In this document: positions 16,185 to 24,354 of the stretch, piece by piece
Layout of the letters: each line of letters starts with the position of its first letter
How positions within the stretch are numbered: the stretch's first letter is position 1
Assembly (NCBI GenBank): GCA_002423465.1
Contig: DIWG01000018.1
Coordinates: forward strand, 19,719-83,718
Origin: Syntrophaceae bacterium UBA6112
GTDB lineage: Bacteria; Desulfobacterota; Syntrophia; Syntrophales; UBA5619
Length of the DNA stretch: 64,000 bases
Direction of reading: 5' to 3'
The notes under the pieces: generated by a model
Database searches by the model: none
What the model saw: only the letters and a program-made list of their open reading frames with translations
Told to the model about the DNA's origin: nothing
Position numbers and translations under genes: made by a program

Positions 16185-17852
16185 CTACTCCATCTTGAGC
16201 GCCTGGTAGAAGATCACCGACGCCGGGCTCATCACGGTCGGATCGGTCATCACGTTGACACAGGCAGGTTTCCCGGATTCGATCGCCCGTTTGATGGCAG
16301 GGATGATCTCCACGTCCTTCGTGACGAACTCGCCATGGCCTCCGAGTCCCTCCACCATTTTATCGTAGCGCCGGGGATCGAGCACCGTGCAATGGAGCCT
16401 GTCCTTCCCGATCGACAGCTCCTGCCCGTGCTTGACCATGCCCCAGGCGCAGTCGTTGTTGATGACGCAGACAACCGGGATGTTGTGGCGGAGCATCGTG
16501 TCGAACTCCATGGCGTTGAACCCGAAGGAGCCGTCGCCGTTGAGCAGGATCACCGGCTTGTCGGGGTGGGCGAGCTTCGCAGCCATGGCAAAGGGAATGC
16601 CGGTGCCCAGGCACCCGAGCAGGCCCGCTGCGGTTCCCACTACACCGGCCTTCAATCGCGAGGTGAAATGGACGAGTCCGAAGTAAACCGTATCGCCGCC
16701 GTCCGTCACATAGTACGCGTCATCGCCCACGACCTTCTGGATCTGGGCGACCAGGCGGATGGGATGGATGGGATCGGATGGCGTCTCGCGCGCCTTCAGC
16801 TCGGAATCGATGAACGCGGCCGACGCGGCGCGCAGCGTTTTGAGCCAGACGCCGTGATCGTTTTTCTTCACGTGGGGAAGGAGCTGGCTCAGCACCGAGT
16901 TGGCATCCCCGACGAGCCCGGCGTCGGCCTGCCGGTTGCGGTTGATCTCGTGCGGGTCGATGTCGATCCGGACAACCTTTGCCAAGGGCGGAATTGCGGC
17001 CCCCGACTGCAACAGCCAGTTGAGGCGCAGGCCCGCGATGACAATCAGGTCGGCTTGTGCCAGCGTCACCATCATCCCGATGTTGCCGACATCCCAGATG
17101 GACTGCGGGTGGTTGTCGGGAAGCTCGCCTCTTCCATAATTCATCAGGATGAAGGGGATTCCCGTCTTCTCGACGAACCGGTTCAGCGCATCGCCGCAGC
17201 AACTGAATCCCACGCCGCTTCCGCCAAGGAACAGCGGCTGTTTGGCGTTGTTGATGAGATCGGCCGCCTGCTTCAGGTCGGCATCGTCGGGGTGTACCGT
17301 GTATTTCCGCGTGGGATTCTTCGGCAGCGGCGCATCCTCCTCGGGGATGCTGATGTTCAGAATATCGGGAGGGAGCTCGAGGAACACGGGCCCCGGCCTG
17401 CCCATGGCGGCGTACCGGAACGCCATGGAAAGATATTCGGGTATGCGTTTCGTCTCGTAACAGGTGGCGGCCCATTTCGTGATGGGTTTGACCATGTCGA
17501 TCTGGTTCATCTCCTGGAGGGCGCCCCGGAGGTCTTCCTTCAGAGGGTGTTTGCCGCACAGCACCACGAGCGGCGCGTTGTCGAGATACGCGTTCGCGAT
17601 GCCGGTGAGCGCGTTGGTGAAACCGGGACCGGCGGTGACCAGGCACACGCCCGTTTGCCCCGCATAGACCGACCACGCTTCGGCCGCCATCGCCGCCACC
17701 TGCTCGTGACGCACGTCGATGGCGCGGATGCGGTATTGCGTGAACCCGTCCAGTATCGCCTCGATGTGGCCGCCGGAGAGGGCGAACACCGTTTCAATGC
17801 CTTCGACCTCCTTCAGATACCGTGCGACAAGATGACCGCCATTCATAGCCAT
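16185..17852 (-). CDS. Thiamine diphosphate-dependent enzyme (acetolactate synthase-like)
   Basis: A 555-residue three-domain ThDP enzyme. The N-terminal pyrimidine domain has the ThDP-activating Glu in DVRHEQVAAMAAE. The central domain carries FLGGSGVGFS, and the C-terminal PP domain has the GDGSFGFN...INND metal/ThDP motif. Members include acetolactate synthase, oxalyl-CoA decarboxylase and benzaldehyde lyase; no small regulatory subunit gene follows, which argues against a biosynthetic acetolactate synthase. The start ATG at 17852 has GGAGG seven bases upstream. It forms an operon with the SCP2-like and zinc dehydrogenase genes. Confidence 0.88.
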   Translation of the reverse strand: MAMNGGHLVARYLKEVEGIETVFALSGGHIEAILDGFTQYRIRAIDVRHEQVAAMAAEAWSVYAGQTGVCLVTAGPGFTNALTGIANAYLDNAPLVVLCGKHPLKEDLRGALQEMNQIDMVKPITKWAATCYETKRIPEYLSMAFRYAAMGRPGPVFLELPPDILNISIPEEDAPLPKNPTRKYTVHPDDADLKQAADLINNAKQPLFLGGSGVGFSCCGDALNRFVEKTGIPFILMNYGRGELPDNHPQSIWDVGNIGMMVTLAQADLIVIAGLRLNWLLQSGAAIPPLAKVVRIDIDPHEINRNRQADAGLVGDANSVLSQLLPHVKKNDHGVWLKTLRAASAAFIDSELKARETPSDPIHPIRLVAQIQKVVGDDAYYVTDGGDTVYFGLVHFTSRLKAGVVGTAAGLLGCLGTGIPFAMAAKLAHPDKPVILLNGDGSFGFNAMEFDTMLRHNIPVVCVINNDCAWGMVKHGQELSIGKDRLHCTVLDPRRYDKMVEGLGGHGEFVTKDVEIIPAIKRAIESGKPACVNVMTDPTVMSPASVIFYQALKME

Positions 17853-17916
17853 GAGAGACCTCCTTTGAGAGATTATGCTTTAGCATATCGCTTTAACCAC
17901 CTCGATGAAGGGGCAA

Positions 17917-18279
17917 TCATCCCATCACCAGCTTCACGCCGTCGGTAAACCACTGAAGATAGGGAACCATGCCTTCAACGCGCACTTTTCCTTCCGCGGC
18001 CGCCTTGAAGGTGTCGGCATCACCGGTCTTTGAGGTCATCACCCGGAATGCCGTCCCCGCGTCGGCCCAGATGAGCGCAACGTCGCACGGATGGTCCGCG
18101 CCGCTCACCGAGGAGAAAGCGCCCTTGTCGAAGATAAAGAGGCGTCCTATTTTGCCGTCGGCGGTTTTGATCAGGACCCGGATCTGTATGATTCCCAGAT
18201 GCCTTCTGTAGGCGGTGTTCTTTTTCGCGGCGGATTTGAGCTTTTGTGCAAGGACAAAAAGAAGCAGGGTGAACTTCAT
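17917..18279 (-). CDS. Small SCP2-like protein
   Basis: About 120 residues starting MKFTLLLFVLAQKLK. The pattern of beta-strands and the end (KVRVEGMVPYLQWFTDGVKLVMG) resembles SCP2 sterol-carrier-like domains, which bind lipids or acyl-CoA. The ATG at 18279 is chosen; an upstream start at 18333 adds residues without family character. It is the first gene of the ThDP/dehydrogenase operon, 64 bases before the ThDP enzyme. The family call is moderate; function is unknown. Confidence 0.55.
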   Translation of the reverse strand: MKFTLLLFVLAQKLKSAAKKNTAYRRHLGIIQIRVLIKTADGKIGRLFIFDKGAFSSVSGADHPCDVALIWADAGTAFRVMTSKTGDADTFKAAAEGKVRVEGMVPYLQWFTDGVKLVMG

Positions 18280-18711
18280 CGCAACCTCCCCAAAGCACAG
18301 TTTGCGCCTGTTGCCGCAGCATGGAACGGTCATTACGAACGCAGGTCCAGCATCTTATTCCCCGGGGCGCCTCTAACGGAGGTTGGGGCCTGAGATCAGG
18401 AATTTATCAAATATCTCGTACTTGACCATATCCCTGGCTGTGAAACGGCCTTCATTTGATAGATATGCTTTTGATGGAGGGAAGTATAGGAGGGCTGTTT
18501 TTACTTGTCAAAGAATATTTTTGCATCGAAAAGAGGGCGGTGATGCGGAGAGCGGCGATAAGTCCCACATTGATCCAAGGAGGGGATGAAACCTACCTGC
18601 ACAAGGGGGTGAAGGTTGTGGGATGGTGGAAAAGCGGTAAACTACTTTACCAAACGTAGAGCAACTGAGGCCATGTCGGCATGGGAGACGCTGAAATTCT
18701 GCACCTGTTGT
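18280..18711. other. Intergenic region, no supported gene
   Basis: About 430 bases between the SCP2-like gene and the AT-rich lipoprotein gene. It presumably holds the promoter of the ThDP operon. Short open frames (for example 18456-18659) have no recognisable domain. Base composition falls toward AT on the lipoprotein side. Confidence 0.4.
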
Positions 18712-19299
18712 TTACTGAGCCTCAGCACTTGAACTCTGAAATGAAACATCATCAACATACCAATTGCTATTCAAACTCCCATTCGTTTCGGCTCGAATTT
18801 GCAAGGTTACGGTTTTACCGGCGTAAGCACTCAGGTTAATTGATTTTGCCACCCAGCCGCCGGTATTGTTTTCTTCGCAAAGATTGACGGTATCCACTGT
18901 GATTCCGTTGATGCGGGTATAACCATAATCATAACCGCAATTATCTGCTGAAACGATATAATGATAAAATACCAAATAGGGACAAGTGGACGAAACATTT
19001 ACCTGTTGTTCGACATAGTTAATCTCGTTATCATCGCCGCCTAACCAAACTGCCCAAGTACCGCTATGGAGTACAATTGTACTCTGCTCCCAGTCTTCCA
19101 GTATTAAATCCCATCCATTGGAGGAATATTCCGTCCAATTGGTCTGTCCTGATTCGAAATCTCCGTTTGGTATATCAGGGCACGTAGCCGATAATGTACC
19201 GTCGCCTCCCCCCCCGCCACAACTGATTAATATGACAAGAGTAAGTACAAGAAAAGAATAAAAAACAAATACCATCAATCGAGTATAATTCTTTTTCAT
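18712..19299 (-). CDS. AT-rich lipoprotein with a carbohydrate-binding-like jelly roll
   Basis: A 195-residue predicted lipoprotein. The signal peptide ends in a lipobox (LVILISC), followed by a glycine stretch. The mature part has DIPNGDFESGQTNWTEYSS, a typical opening of CBM-like beta-sandwich domains, then motifs such as SGTWAVWLGG and WYVDDVSFQ near the end. It should sit on the cell surface and bind sugar or protein. It is visibly richer in A and T than its neighbours and is isolated by intergenic gaps of about 400 and 300 bases, so recent gain is likely. Confidence 0.7.
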   Translation of the reverse strand: MKKNYTRLMVFVFYSFLVLTLVILISCGGGGGDGTLSATCPDIPNGDFESGQTNWTEYSSNGWDLILEDWEQSTIVLHSGTWAVWLGGDDNEINYVEQQVNVSSTCPYLVFYHYIVSADNCGYDYGYTRINGITVDTVNLCEENNTGGWVAKSINLSAYAGKTVTLQIRAETNGSLNSNWYVDDVSFQSSSAEAQ

Positions 19300-19612
19300 A
19301 AAGGCCCACTAAATTTCGGGTTATGGGTTTCACTGACGATTGATACATTACGTTAATTATAGCTTAATCAAACATAAAAAATTCTTGATGTCAATATCAT
19401 CGACAGACCAGAAGAAGATAATGTTTACCATGCGAAGGGGTGCGTGAGTGGGCTGATTGGGAAAACCAACCGTTCAGGAAGTTAGGCTCACCCCCGATCA
19501 TCAGAGACATCACCCTCTAAAAAGTGCAGATTTCATTTTGTACCCTCCGTTGAGAATGGGGGATATCAAGAGAAATAATGTCGGAGAAAAAAATTTCTTC
19601 CAAGGCGTTCTT
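19300..19612. other. Intergenic region, no supported gene
   Basis: About 310 bases, AT-rich near the lipoprotein start and more GC-rich near the radical SAM gene end. It probably contains the lipoprotein promoter. No repeat or hairpin of note was found. Confidence 0.4.
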
Positions 19613-21049
19613 TTACCCGGAGACCTTCGCCGGTTCGAAATGGCGGCGGGCGGCGATGAAATCGGGCAGATGGCGCAACATGTGCCAGAGGCTGTGGCGG
19701 TGTTCCCAGAGGCGATCGCGGAATCTCCGACGCCAGGCGGGATCCGTATAGAACCGCTTCACATGTTCGTTGAAGAGTTGATCGAGCCGCTCCCGGGAGG
19801 CGATTCCCTTGGGAACGAAGACGAAATTGAGACAGTTCATCAACCGCCAGTCCTCCGTAAAGCTCCCCTCCTCCCGGATCGTCTCCCAGATCGAGGCGCC
19901 GGGGAACGGCGTGAACTTCGTCATGTTCATGTCATCCAGCCCCAGTGAAAGGACGAAATCACTGGTCCGGCGGACGGATTCCTCCGTTTCGCCGGGAAGT
20001 CCCATCATGAAGAGGCCCTTGGCCCGGAGCCCCGTCGCATGAATCATCTCCACCGTTTCCCGGACCTCCTCCAGCGTCACGCCGGCCTTGTGCCGCCGGA
20101 GCAGCTCCGGGTCGGCCGACTCGATGCCGAGCGAAACCATCAGGCAACCCGCCGCCTTGAGCATCGCAAGGAGTTCCCGGTCCGTCTGGCCGACACGGAC
20201 GGCGCAGTTGAACTGCACTCCCAGCGGGTTCCGGGTCAGCATGCCGCAGAGCTCGGCGATCCGCGGCCGATTGGCGGTGAAGAGGTCGTCGTAGATGTTG
20301 AGGTGACGGACCTCGAAGCGGGTCCGGAGGTGTTTCATGTGGTCATAGATATAGGCCGGGGAGTTCCAGCGGTATCCGCGTTTGAAGACGGAGCGGTCGC
20401 AATAGGAACACTGGTAGGTGCAACCCCGGCTGGTGATCATCGTGGCGCCGGGAAATCGGATGTAGCTGAACAGGGGCAGATTGTACCCTCGGGGAAACCC
20501 GGCCAGTTTCCCGTAGGCGGGAAACGGCAGGTCATCGAGGTCCGGTAGCGGCGCCCGCGGGGCGTTTACAACCACCTCTCCTCCGGCCCTCCGGATCAAC
20601 CCGTCGATCCGGGCCGGATCTTCCCCCGCCGCGAGTTCGGTCAAGGTCGCCTCCCCTTCCCCCGGACAGAGATAATCGATATGGGGAAAACGCTCCAGCA
20701 GCATCTTTCCCAGAGCGGAAACGTGAACGCCGCCGAAAACGGTGACGACGCCGGGCCGCGCCTCCTTGAGGGCGGCCGCCATCTCCCAGGCGTCAAGGAA
20801 ACCCGAGGTCGTCGCGGAGAACCCTACCAGTTCCGGGTTTTTCCCGAGGATGAGGCGAACGTTTTCCCGGATCCCGGCAACCGCCCGGGGGCCCAAACCG
20901 TCGTGGACGAAAACCTCGTGGCCGGCCCGTTCAAGACAGGCCGCGATGGAGAGCAGCCCCAGGGGGGCCATCCGGTTGGCCGTGGCGGTGATGTCCCTCC
21001 GGCCGGGAACCCAGTTGGATCCGGCCGGGTGGACGAGGACGATGCGCAT
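19613..21049 (-). CDS. Radical SAM protein with cobalamin-binding-type N-terminal domain
   Basis: A 478-residue radical SAM enzyme. Residues 1-165 form a Rossmann-type B12-binding-like domain (FGGVHVSALGK, CPGEGEATLTEL); the classical DxHxxG cobalamin motif is not obvious. The SAM/4Fe-4S motif is CTYQCSYC with Cys210, Cys214 and Cys217. The family includes methyltransferases and ring-forming enzymes such as those for hopanoid and oxetane chemistry. It is the last gene of the downstream half of the cluster, 3 bases after plsY. Substrate is unknown; the setting suggests an acyl chain or lipid. Confidence 0.9.
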   Translation of the reverse strand: MRIVLVHPAGSNWVPGRRDITATANRMAPLGLLSIAACLERAGHEVFVHDGLGPRAVAGIRENVRLILGKNPELVGFSATTSGFLDAWEMAAALKEARPGVVTVFGGVHVSALGKMLLERFPHIDYLCPGEGEATLTELAAGEDPARIDGLIRRAGGEVVVNAPRAPLPDLDDLPFPAYGKLAGFPRGYNLPLFSYIRFPGATMITSRGCTYQCSYCDRSVFKRGYRWNSPAYIYDHMKHLRTRFEVRHLNIYDDLFTANRPRIAELCGMLTRNPLGVQFNCAVRVGQTDRELLAMLKAAGCLMVSLGIESADPELLRRHKAGVTLEEVRETVEMIHATGLRAKGLFMMGLPGETEESVRRTSDFVLSLGLDDMNMTKFTPFPGASIWETIREEGSFTEDWRLMNCLNFVFVPKGIASRERLDQLFNEHVKRFYTDPAWRRRFRDRLWEHRHSLWHMLRHLPDFIAARRHFEPAKVSG

Positions 21050-21052
21050 GGA

Positions 21053-21634
21053 TTATCCAGCCTTCCTTTGTTTCTCTGCAAGCAGGGTGACGATATTTCT
21101 CCGGTGGTTGAAGAAAATCAGCAGGACCGTGACCGCAGTGCCGGCAATGGACGCCGTCGGGGGGTCGCCCGCCCATACCGTCGCCCCCCCGAGGATCAGG
21201 ACCATGAGGAAGGAGGCAATAAAGGGGATCCGCACCATGCCGTAAACGGCGACCCAGGCGAGGCACGAAAGCACGACCCCCCAAGGAGCGATGAGAATCG
21301 TGAACCCCAAAAATGAGGCGACCCCCTTTCCGCCCTGAAACCGGTGGAAACAGGGAAAACGGTTCCCCGTAACCAGCGCCGTTCCAACCCAGGGTACCAG
21401 CGAAATAGGCAGAAAATACAGGGCCAGCGCCGCCAGTCCGACGGCGCGCCCGGCGTCCAGGAGAAGGACAACGGAGGCCCACCCCTTGCCCGCCTGGCGA
21501 TAGACGTTCGTCGTTCCCGCGTTCCCGCTGAACTGCGTCCGCGGGTCTTCCCGACCCAACAGATTCAGGAGAATAATCGCAAAATTGACCGAACCGGCCA
21601 GATAGCCAAGAAGGAGCAGCAGGATCAGGTTCAT
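21053..21634 (-). CDS. plsY: Glycerol-3-phosphate acyltransferase, PlsY family
   Basis: A 193-residue inner-membrane protein with about five hydrophobic helices. It carries the PlsY motifs SGNAGTTNVYRQAGK (substrate loop), FQGGKGVASFLG and a final FFNHRRNI. PlsY transfers an acyl group from acyl phosphate to glycerol-3-phosphate. The ATG at 21634 is chosen because it lies directly after the upstream stop at 21636. A PlsY inside an accessory fatty-acid cluster suggests a dedicated route of the product into membrane lipid, although it could also be the only PlsY of the cell. Confidence 0.9.
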   Translation of the reverse strand: MNLILLLLLGYLAGSVNFAIILLNLLGREDPRTQFSGNAGTTNVYRQAGKGWASVVLLLDAGRAVGLAALALYFLPISLVPWVGTALVTGNRFPCFHRFQGGKGVASFLGFTILIAPWGVVLSCLAWVAVYGMVRIPFIASFLMVLILGGATVWAGDPPTASIAGTAVTVLLIFFNHRRNIVTLLAEKQRKAG

Positions 21635-21635
21635 C

Positions 21636-22514
21636 CTACACCCCCTCCCCCACCCAGGCGGGCGGGACGAACCGCCCCGCAAAGATATCCTTCATGGCGA
21701 GCCCATGGATCACCTCGAACGGCCGCCGGTCCGGCCCGCAGAGGCAGACGTCGAAGCGCAGGACCGACCCCTCGTCCGGAAGCGGCCGGATGCGGCAGAA
21801 ATAGATCTCCCCAGCCCGGGTCGGGGAAAGGATCTCCCGCCGGTCAAAACCAATCGGAAAAACCACGCGGTTCCGGTACCGCTGCCCCCAGGCGCAGGCG
21901 GCGTGCATTGCCGCGTCCAACGGAAAGGGGGAACCCAGGGGGCCTTCGGCCTCGGGAAAATCCCCCCCGGAAACGGACGCCGAGATTCCGTCCGGGGTCA
22001 GGAGCACGCCGCCCCGCACATTGCGGTAGGCCGGTCCGAAGGGAACGAGTTCTTCGTAAAGACGGCTGTCGGAGACCATGAATGCCGGTCCTTCGGGCGC
22101 GCCCGCATCGACCGGGTCCGGAGGCGGGTCCGCCTCAACCCCCACCACCTCCCGGTCCGCCGGTGCAAACCAAACGGAGAGATGCTCCATGCGGCGGGTG
22201 AATTTCATCTGCCGGCCCGACCGAAGGGTCGTCAGTCGGGAAAGGCAGCGGCCGTCGGCATACCGTGCATGCTCATGCACCGCCGGAATCTCCGCGGCGC
22301 CCGAATCAATCATCAGCGGATGACGAAACACTGCCCGCTCCTGCCGGCAGAGGTCGGTGTTTCCGGTTGCGTGGGCGGACCGCGCCACGATCTGCAGGGC
22401 CTCCACGGCGGGCAGGACGATACGATCGCCGATGTGATGATCGCGCAGATAGGCCGGCACGAAGATCACCAGCGGAATTGCGATCGTTTCTAAGGGTTCG
22501 GAAAGGTTTTCCAT
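21636..22514 (-). CDS. Polyketide-synthase-type dehydratase (double hotdog)
   Basis: A protein of 292 residues with the shape of a polyketide synthase dehydratase (PS-DH) domain. The first hotdog has His26 in DHHIGDRIVLP, matching the HxxxGxxxxP motif with Asp in place of the middle Gly. The second has Asp200 in FPLDAAMHAACAWGQ, matching DxxxQ/H. PS-DH domains usually sit inside modular synthases; here it is free-standing. The ATG at 22514 overlaps the end of the thioesterase gene by 25 bases. Dehydratase activity is predicted, not shown. Confidence 0.8.
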   Translation of the reverse strand: MENLSEPLETIAIPLVIFVPAYLRDHHIGDRIVLPAVEALQIVARSAHATGNTDLCRQERAVFRHPLMIDSGAAEIPAVHEHARYADGRCLSRLTTLRSGRQMKFTRRMEHLSVWFAPADREVVGVEADPPPDPVDAGAPEGPAFMVSDSRLYEELVPFGPAYRNVRGGVLLTPDGISASVSGGDFPEAEGPLGSPFPLDAAMHAACAWGQRYRNRVVFPIGFDRREILSPTRAGEIYFCRIRPLPDEGSVLRFDVCLCGPDRRPFEVIHGLAMKDIFAGRFVPPAWVGEGV

Positions 22515-22972
22515 AACTGCACGGTCTTGGGATCGACGGCCACCGGAATGCCTCGGGCGTTCAGCGCGCAGTGAAGCGTGAATCCACGGCAGACGTCGGC
22601 CCCCGTCTCCGCATGGGTGATGATGTAGTCGAAACGGAGCCTCACCCGTTCGAGCTCGGCCGGACGGGTGTGGATCCACATTGGATCGTCATAGCGCAGG
22701 GGCTCCTGGAACCGGATGCCCATCTCGACAATCGGATAGACATAGCCGTCGGCCTCGATCTCGCGGTAGGGGTAGGCGGCATCTCGCATCAGGGATGCCC
22801 GGCCGAGTTCAAAATACCTTAGATAATTTGCATGATAGACGACGGAGGAGCGGTCCGTATCGGCATAAAGCGTCCGGTTTCCACAACGATGCCAGACCAG
22901 TCCCGTTTTTGCATCGCGGACATAAGGCCCCTTCTCGCCATAGGCTTCCGGCCGGAATGGTTTCGGTTTCAT
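22490..22972 (-). CDS. Acyl-CoA/acyl-ACP thioesterase, YbgC/FadM-like hotdog
   Basis: A protein of 160 residues with the 4-hydroxybenzoyl-CoA thioesterase signature YADTDRSSVVYHANYLRYFE, whose Asp is the usual catalytic residue. It would hydrolyse an acyl thioester, releasing product from ACP or clearing stalled chains. Aryl-polyene clusters have a comparable thioesterase. The ATG at 22972 comes one base after the stop of the upstream ketosynthase gene, so translation is likely coupled. Confidence 0.88.
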   Translation of the reverse strand: MKPKPFRPEAYGEKGPYVRDAKTGLVWHRCGNRTLYADTDRSSVVYHANYLRYFELGRASLMRDAAYPYREIEADGYVYPIVEMGIRFQEPLRYDDPMWIHTRPAELERVRLRFDYIITHAETGADVCRGFTLHCALNARGIPVAVDPKTVQLWKTFPNP

Positions 22973-22973
22973 C

Positions 22974-24239
22974 TCAAACACCCCGGAAAATGATGCAGCA
23001 GTTCGTCCCCCCAAAGCCGAAGGCGTTGGAAAGGGCCAGTTCATGAGGCTGCCGTCGGGCCTTATCGGGCACGCAGTCGATGTCGTCGAAACGGGGATCG
23101 GGCCGGTGGTTGATCGTCGGCAGGAGGATTCCCCGCCGCATCCCCTCGATGGTCAGTGCCCCCTCGATGGCTGCCGCCGCGCCGAGGGTATGGCCGATCT
23201 GGGATTTGTTGGACGAAAGGGGGATCTTCTCCAGCGCCTTCCCGAAGGCAGCCCGTAGACAGTCGATCTCGGCCAGATCGCCCTTCTGCGTGGAGGTGCC
23301 GTGTGTGTTGATGTACCCGATGTCCGCGGGCTTGAACCCCGCGTCGGCGATCGCCTCCCGGATCGCCCGGATGATCGTTTCGCGGTTCGGGCTGGTGAAA
23401 TGATGGGCGTCGGAGGTCCAGCCGACGCCCATGATCTCGGCCCGCGCCGTCAGCCCGTGGCGGGCGATCATCTCCTCGGCTGCCAGCACGATGACGCCCG
23501 CCCCTTCGGAGAGGACGAAGCCGCGCCGGTCGTCGCTGAACGGGCGGGAGGCCTTTGCGGGATCCGTAAAGGCGCGATCCCCCGGAAGGACCTTGATGGT
23601 CGCGTTCATGTTGTTGAAGCCGTGAATGATCTCCGGCAGGATCGGGGTGTCCACCCCCCCGGCCAAGACGAAATCGCAATCCCCGTCCCGGATCATCCGG
23701 GACCCGATGCCAATCGCGTGGTTACCGGAGGCGCAGGCCCCCTGCGGGGAAAAGACCGGTCCGGTGAAACCCAGCAGCATCCCCGCCTTCCCCGAGGGGA
23801 GATTGGCGCACAGGTTCGGCAGCAGGTAGGGGCTAATCTTCAGCGGGCCCTTTTCCTGAAAATTCAGCATCGCCGTCCGGAAGGCGTCGACCCCGTTGAT
23901 GGCCGAACCGATCAGACAGGCGGTCCGGGGGGCGGTTTCTTTGTTCATCGGCAGACCGGCATGGGCCAGCGCCTCGCGGCAGACCGCCATCGTGAGGATG
24001 ACAAAGCCGGCGTTCCAGTTGTACGCCTCCTTCTCGTCGACAAAATCAAGCGCCCGGGAATTCCAGTCCGGGATCTCCCCGACCACATCACAGGCAGAGT
24101 CGACCGCACAGCGGGTAACCTTCCGGAAGCCCGCCTCGCCACGGACGGCCCGTTCCCATGTTTCGGCAAAGGTCCGCCCCAGCGGGGTGGCCGCCCCGTA
24201 GCCGATCACGAAAACCTTTCTGTTCTGTGGCGCCCTCAT
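22974..24239 (-). CDS. Beta-ketoacyl-ACP synthase, FabF type
   Basis: A 421-residue condensing enzyme with Cys169 in SPQGACASGNHAIG, His313 in NTHGTST and His350 in KSQIGHTLGAA, so the triad is intact. It closes with LSNAFGFGGTNCCIIF. It shares a GWTSDAHHFTSPN-like stretch with the adjacent ketosynthase (GMTADAHHVVAPN), which suggests the two are paralogues. It starts the tight run ketosynthase, thioesterase, PS-DH, PlsY, radical SAM. Substrate preference is not readable from sequence. Confidence 0.92.
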   Translation of the reverse strand: MRAPQNRKVFVIGYGAATPLGRTFAETWERAVRGEAGFRKVTRCAVDSACDVVGEIPDWNSRALDFVDEKEAYNWNAGFVILTMAVCREALAHAGLPMNKETAPRTACLIGSAINGVDAFRTAMLNFQEKGPLKISPYLLPNLCANLPSGKAGMLLGFTGPVFSPQGACASGNHAIGIGSRMIRDGDCDFVLAGGVDTPILPEIIHGFNNMNATIKVLPGDRAFTDPAKASRPFSDDRRGFVLSEGAGVIVLAAEEMIARHGLTARAEIMGVGWTSDAHHFTSPNRETIIRAIREAIADAGFKPADIGYINTHGTSTQKGDLAEIDCLRAAFGKALEKIPLSSNKSQIGHTLGAAAAIEGALTIEGMRRGILLPTINHRPDPRFDDIDCVPDKARRQPHELALSNAFGFGGTNCCIIFRGV

Positions 24240-24295
24240 CGTTGCATCATCCCATCGCGCGGCTTGCCGCCGCTTCTCCGCATATCCGTTGACGC

Positions 24296-24319
24296 GGGAA
24301 AAGTGGGGTCACTTTTCCC
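24296..24319. other. Perfect hairpin between two ketosynthase genes
   Basis: GGGAAAAGTG at 24296-24305 and CACTTTTCCC at 24310-24319 form a 10-bp stem with a GGGT loop. It lies in the 115-base gap between two minus-strand ketosynthase genes. On the minus strand there is no T tract after it, so it could be an RNA stability or processing element rather than a terminator. Confidence 0.5.
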
Positions 24320-24354
24320 TTTCTGTTTCGTGGCGCCTTCATGCGGGATTCATA

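Noticed and set aside
16062..17948. 628-codon plus-strand frame opposite the ThDP enzyme
   Set aside because: Antisense shadow covering a well-supported gene; no motif or ribosome site.
18456..18659. Small plus-strand frame of 67 codons between the SCP2-like and lipoprotein genes
   Set aside because: No family, no convincing ribosome site; could be a tiny gene but cannot be supported.
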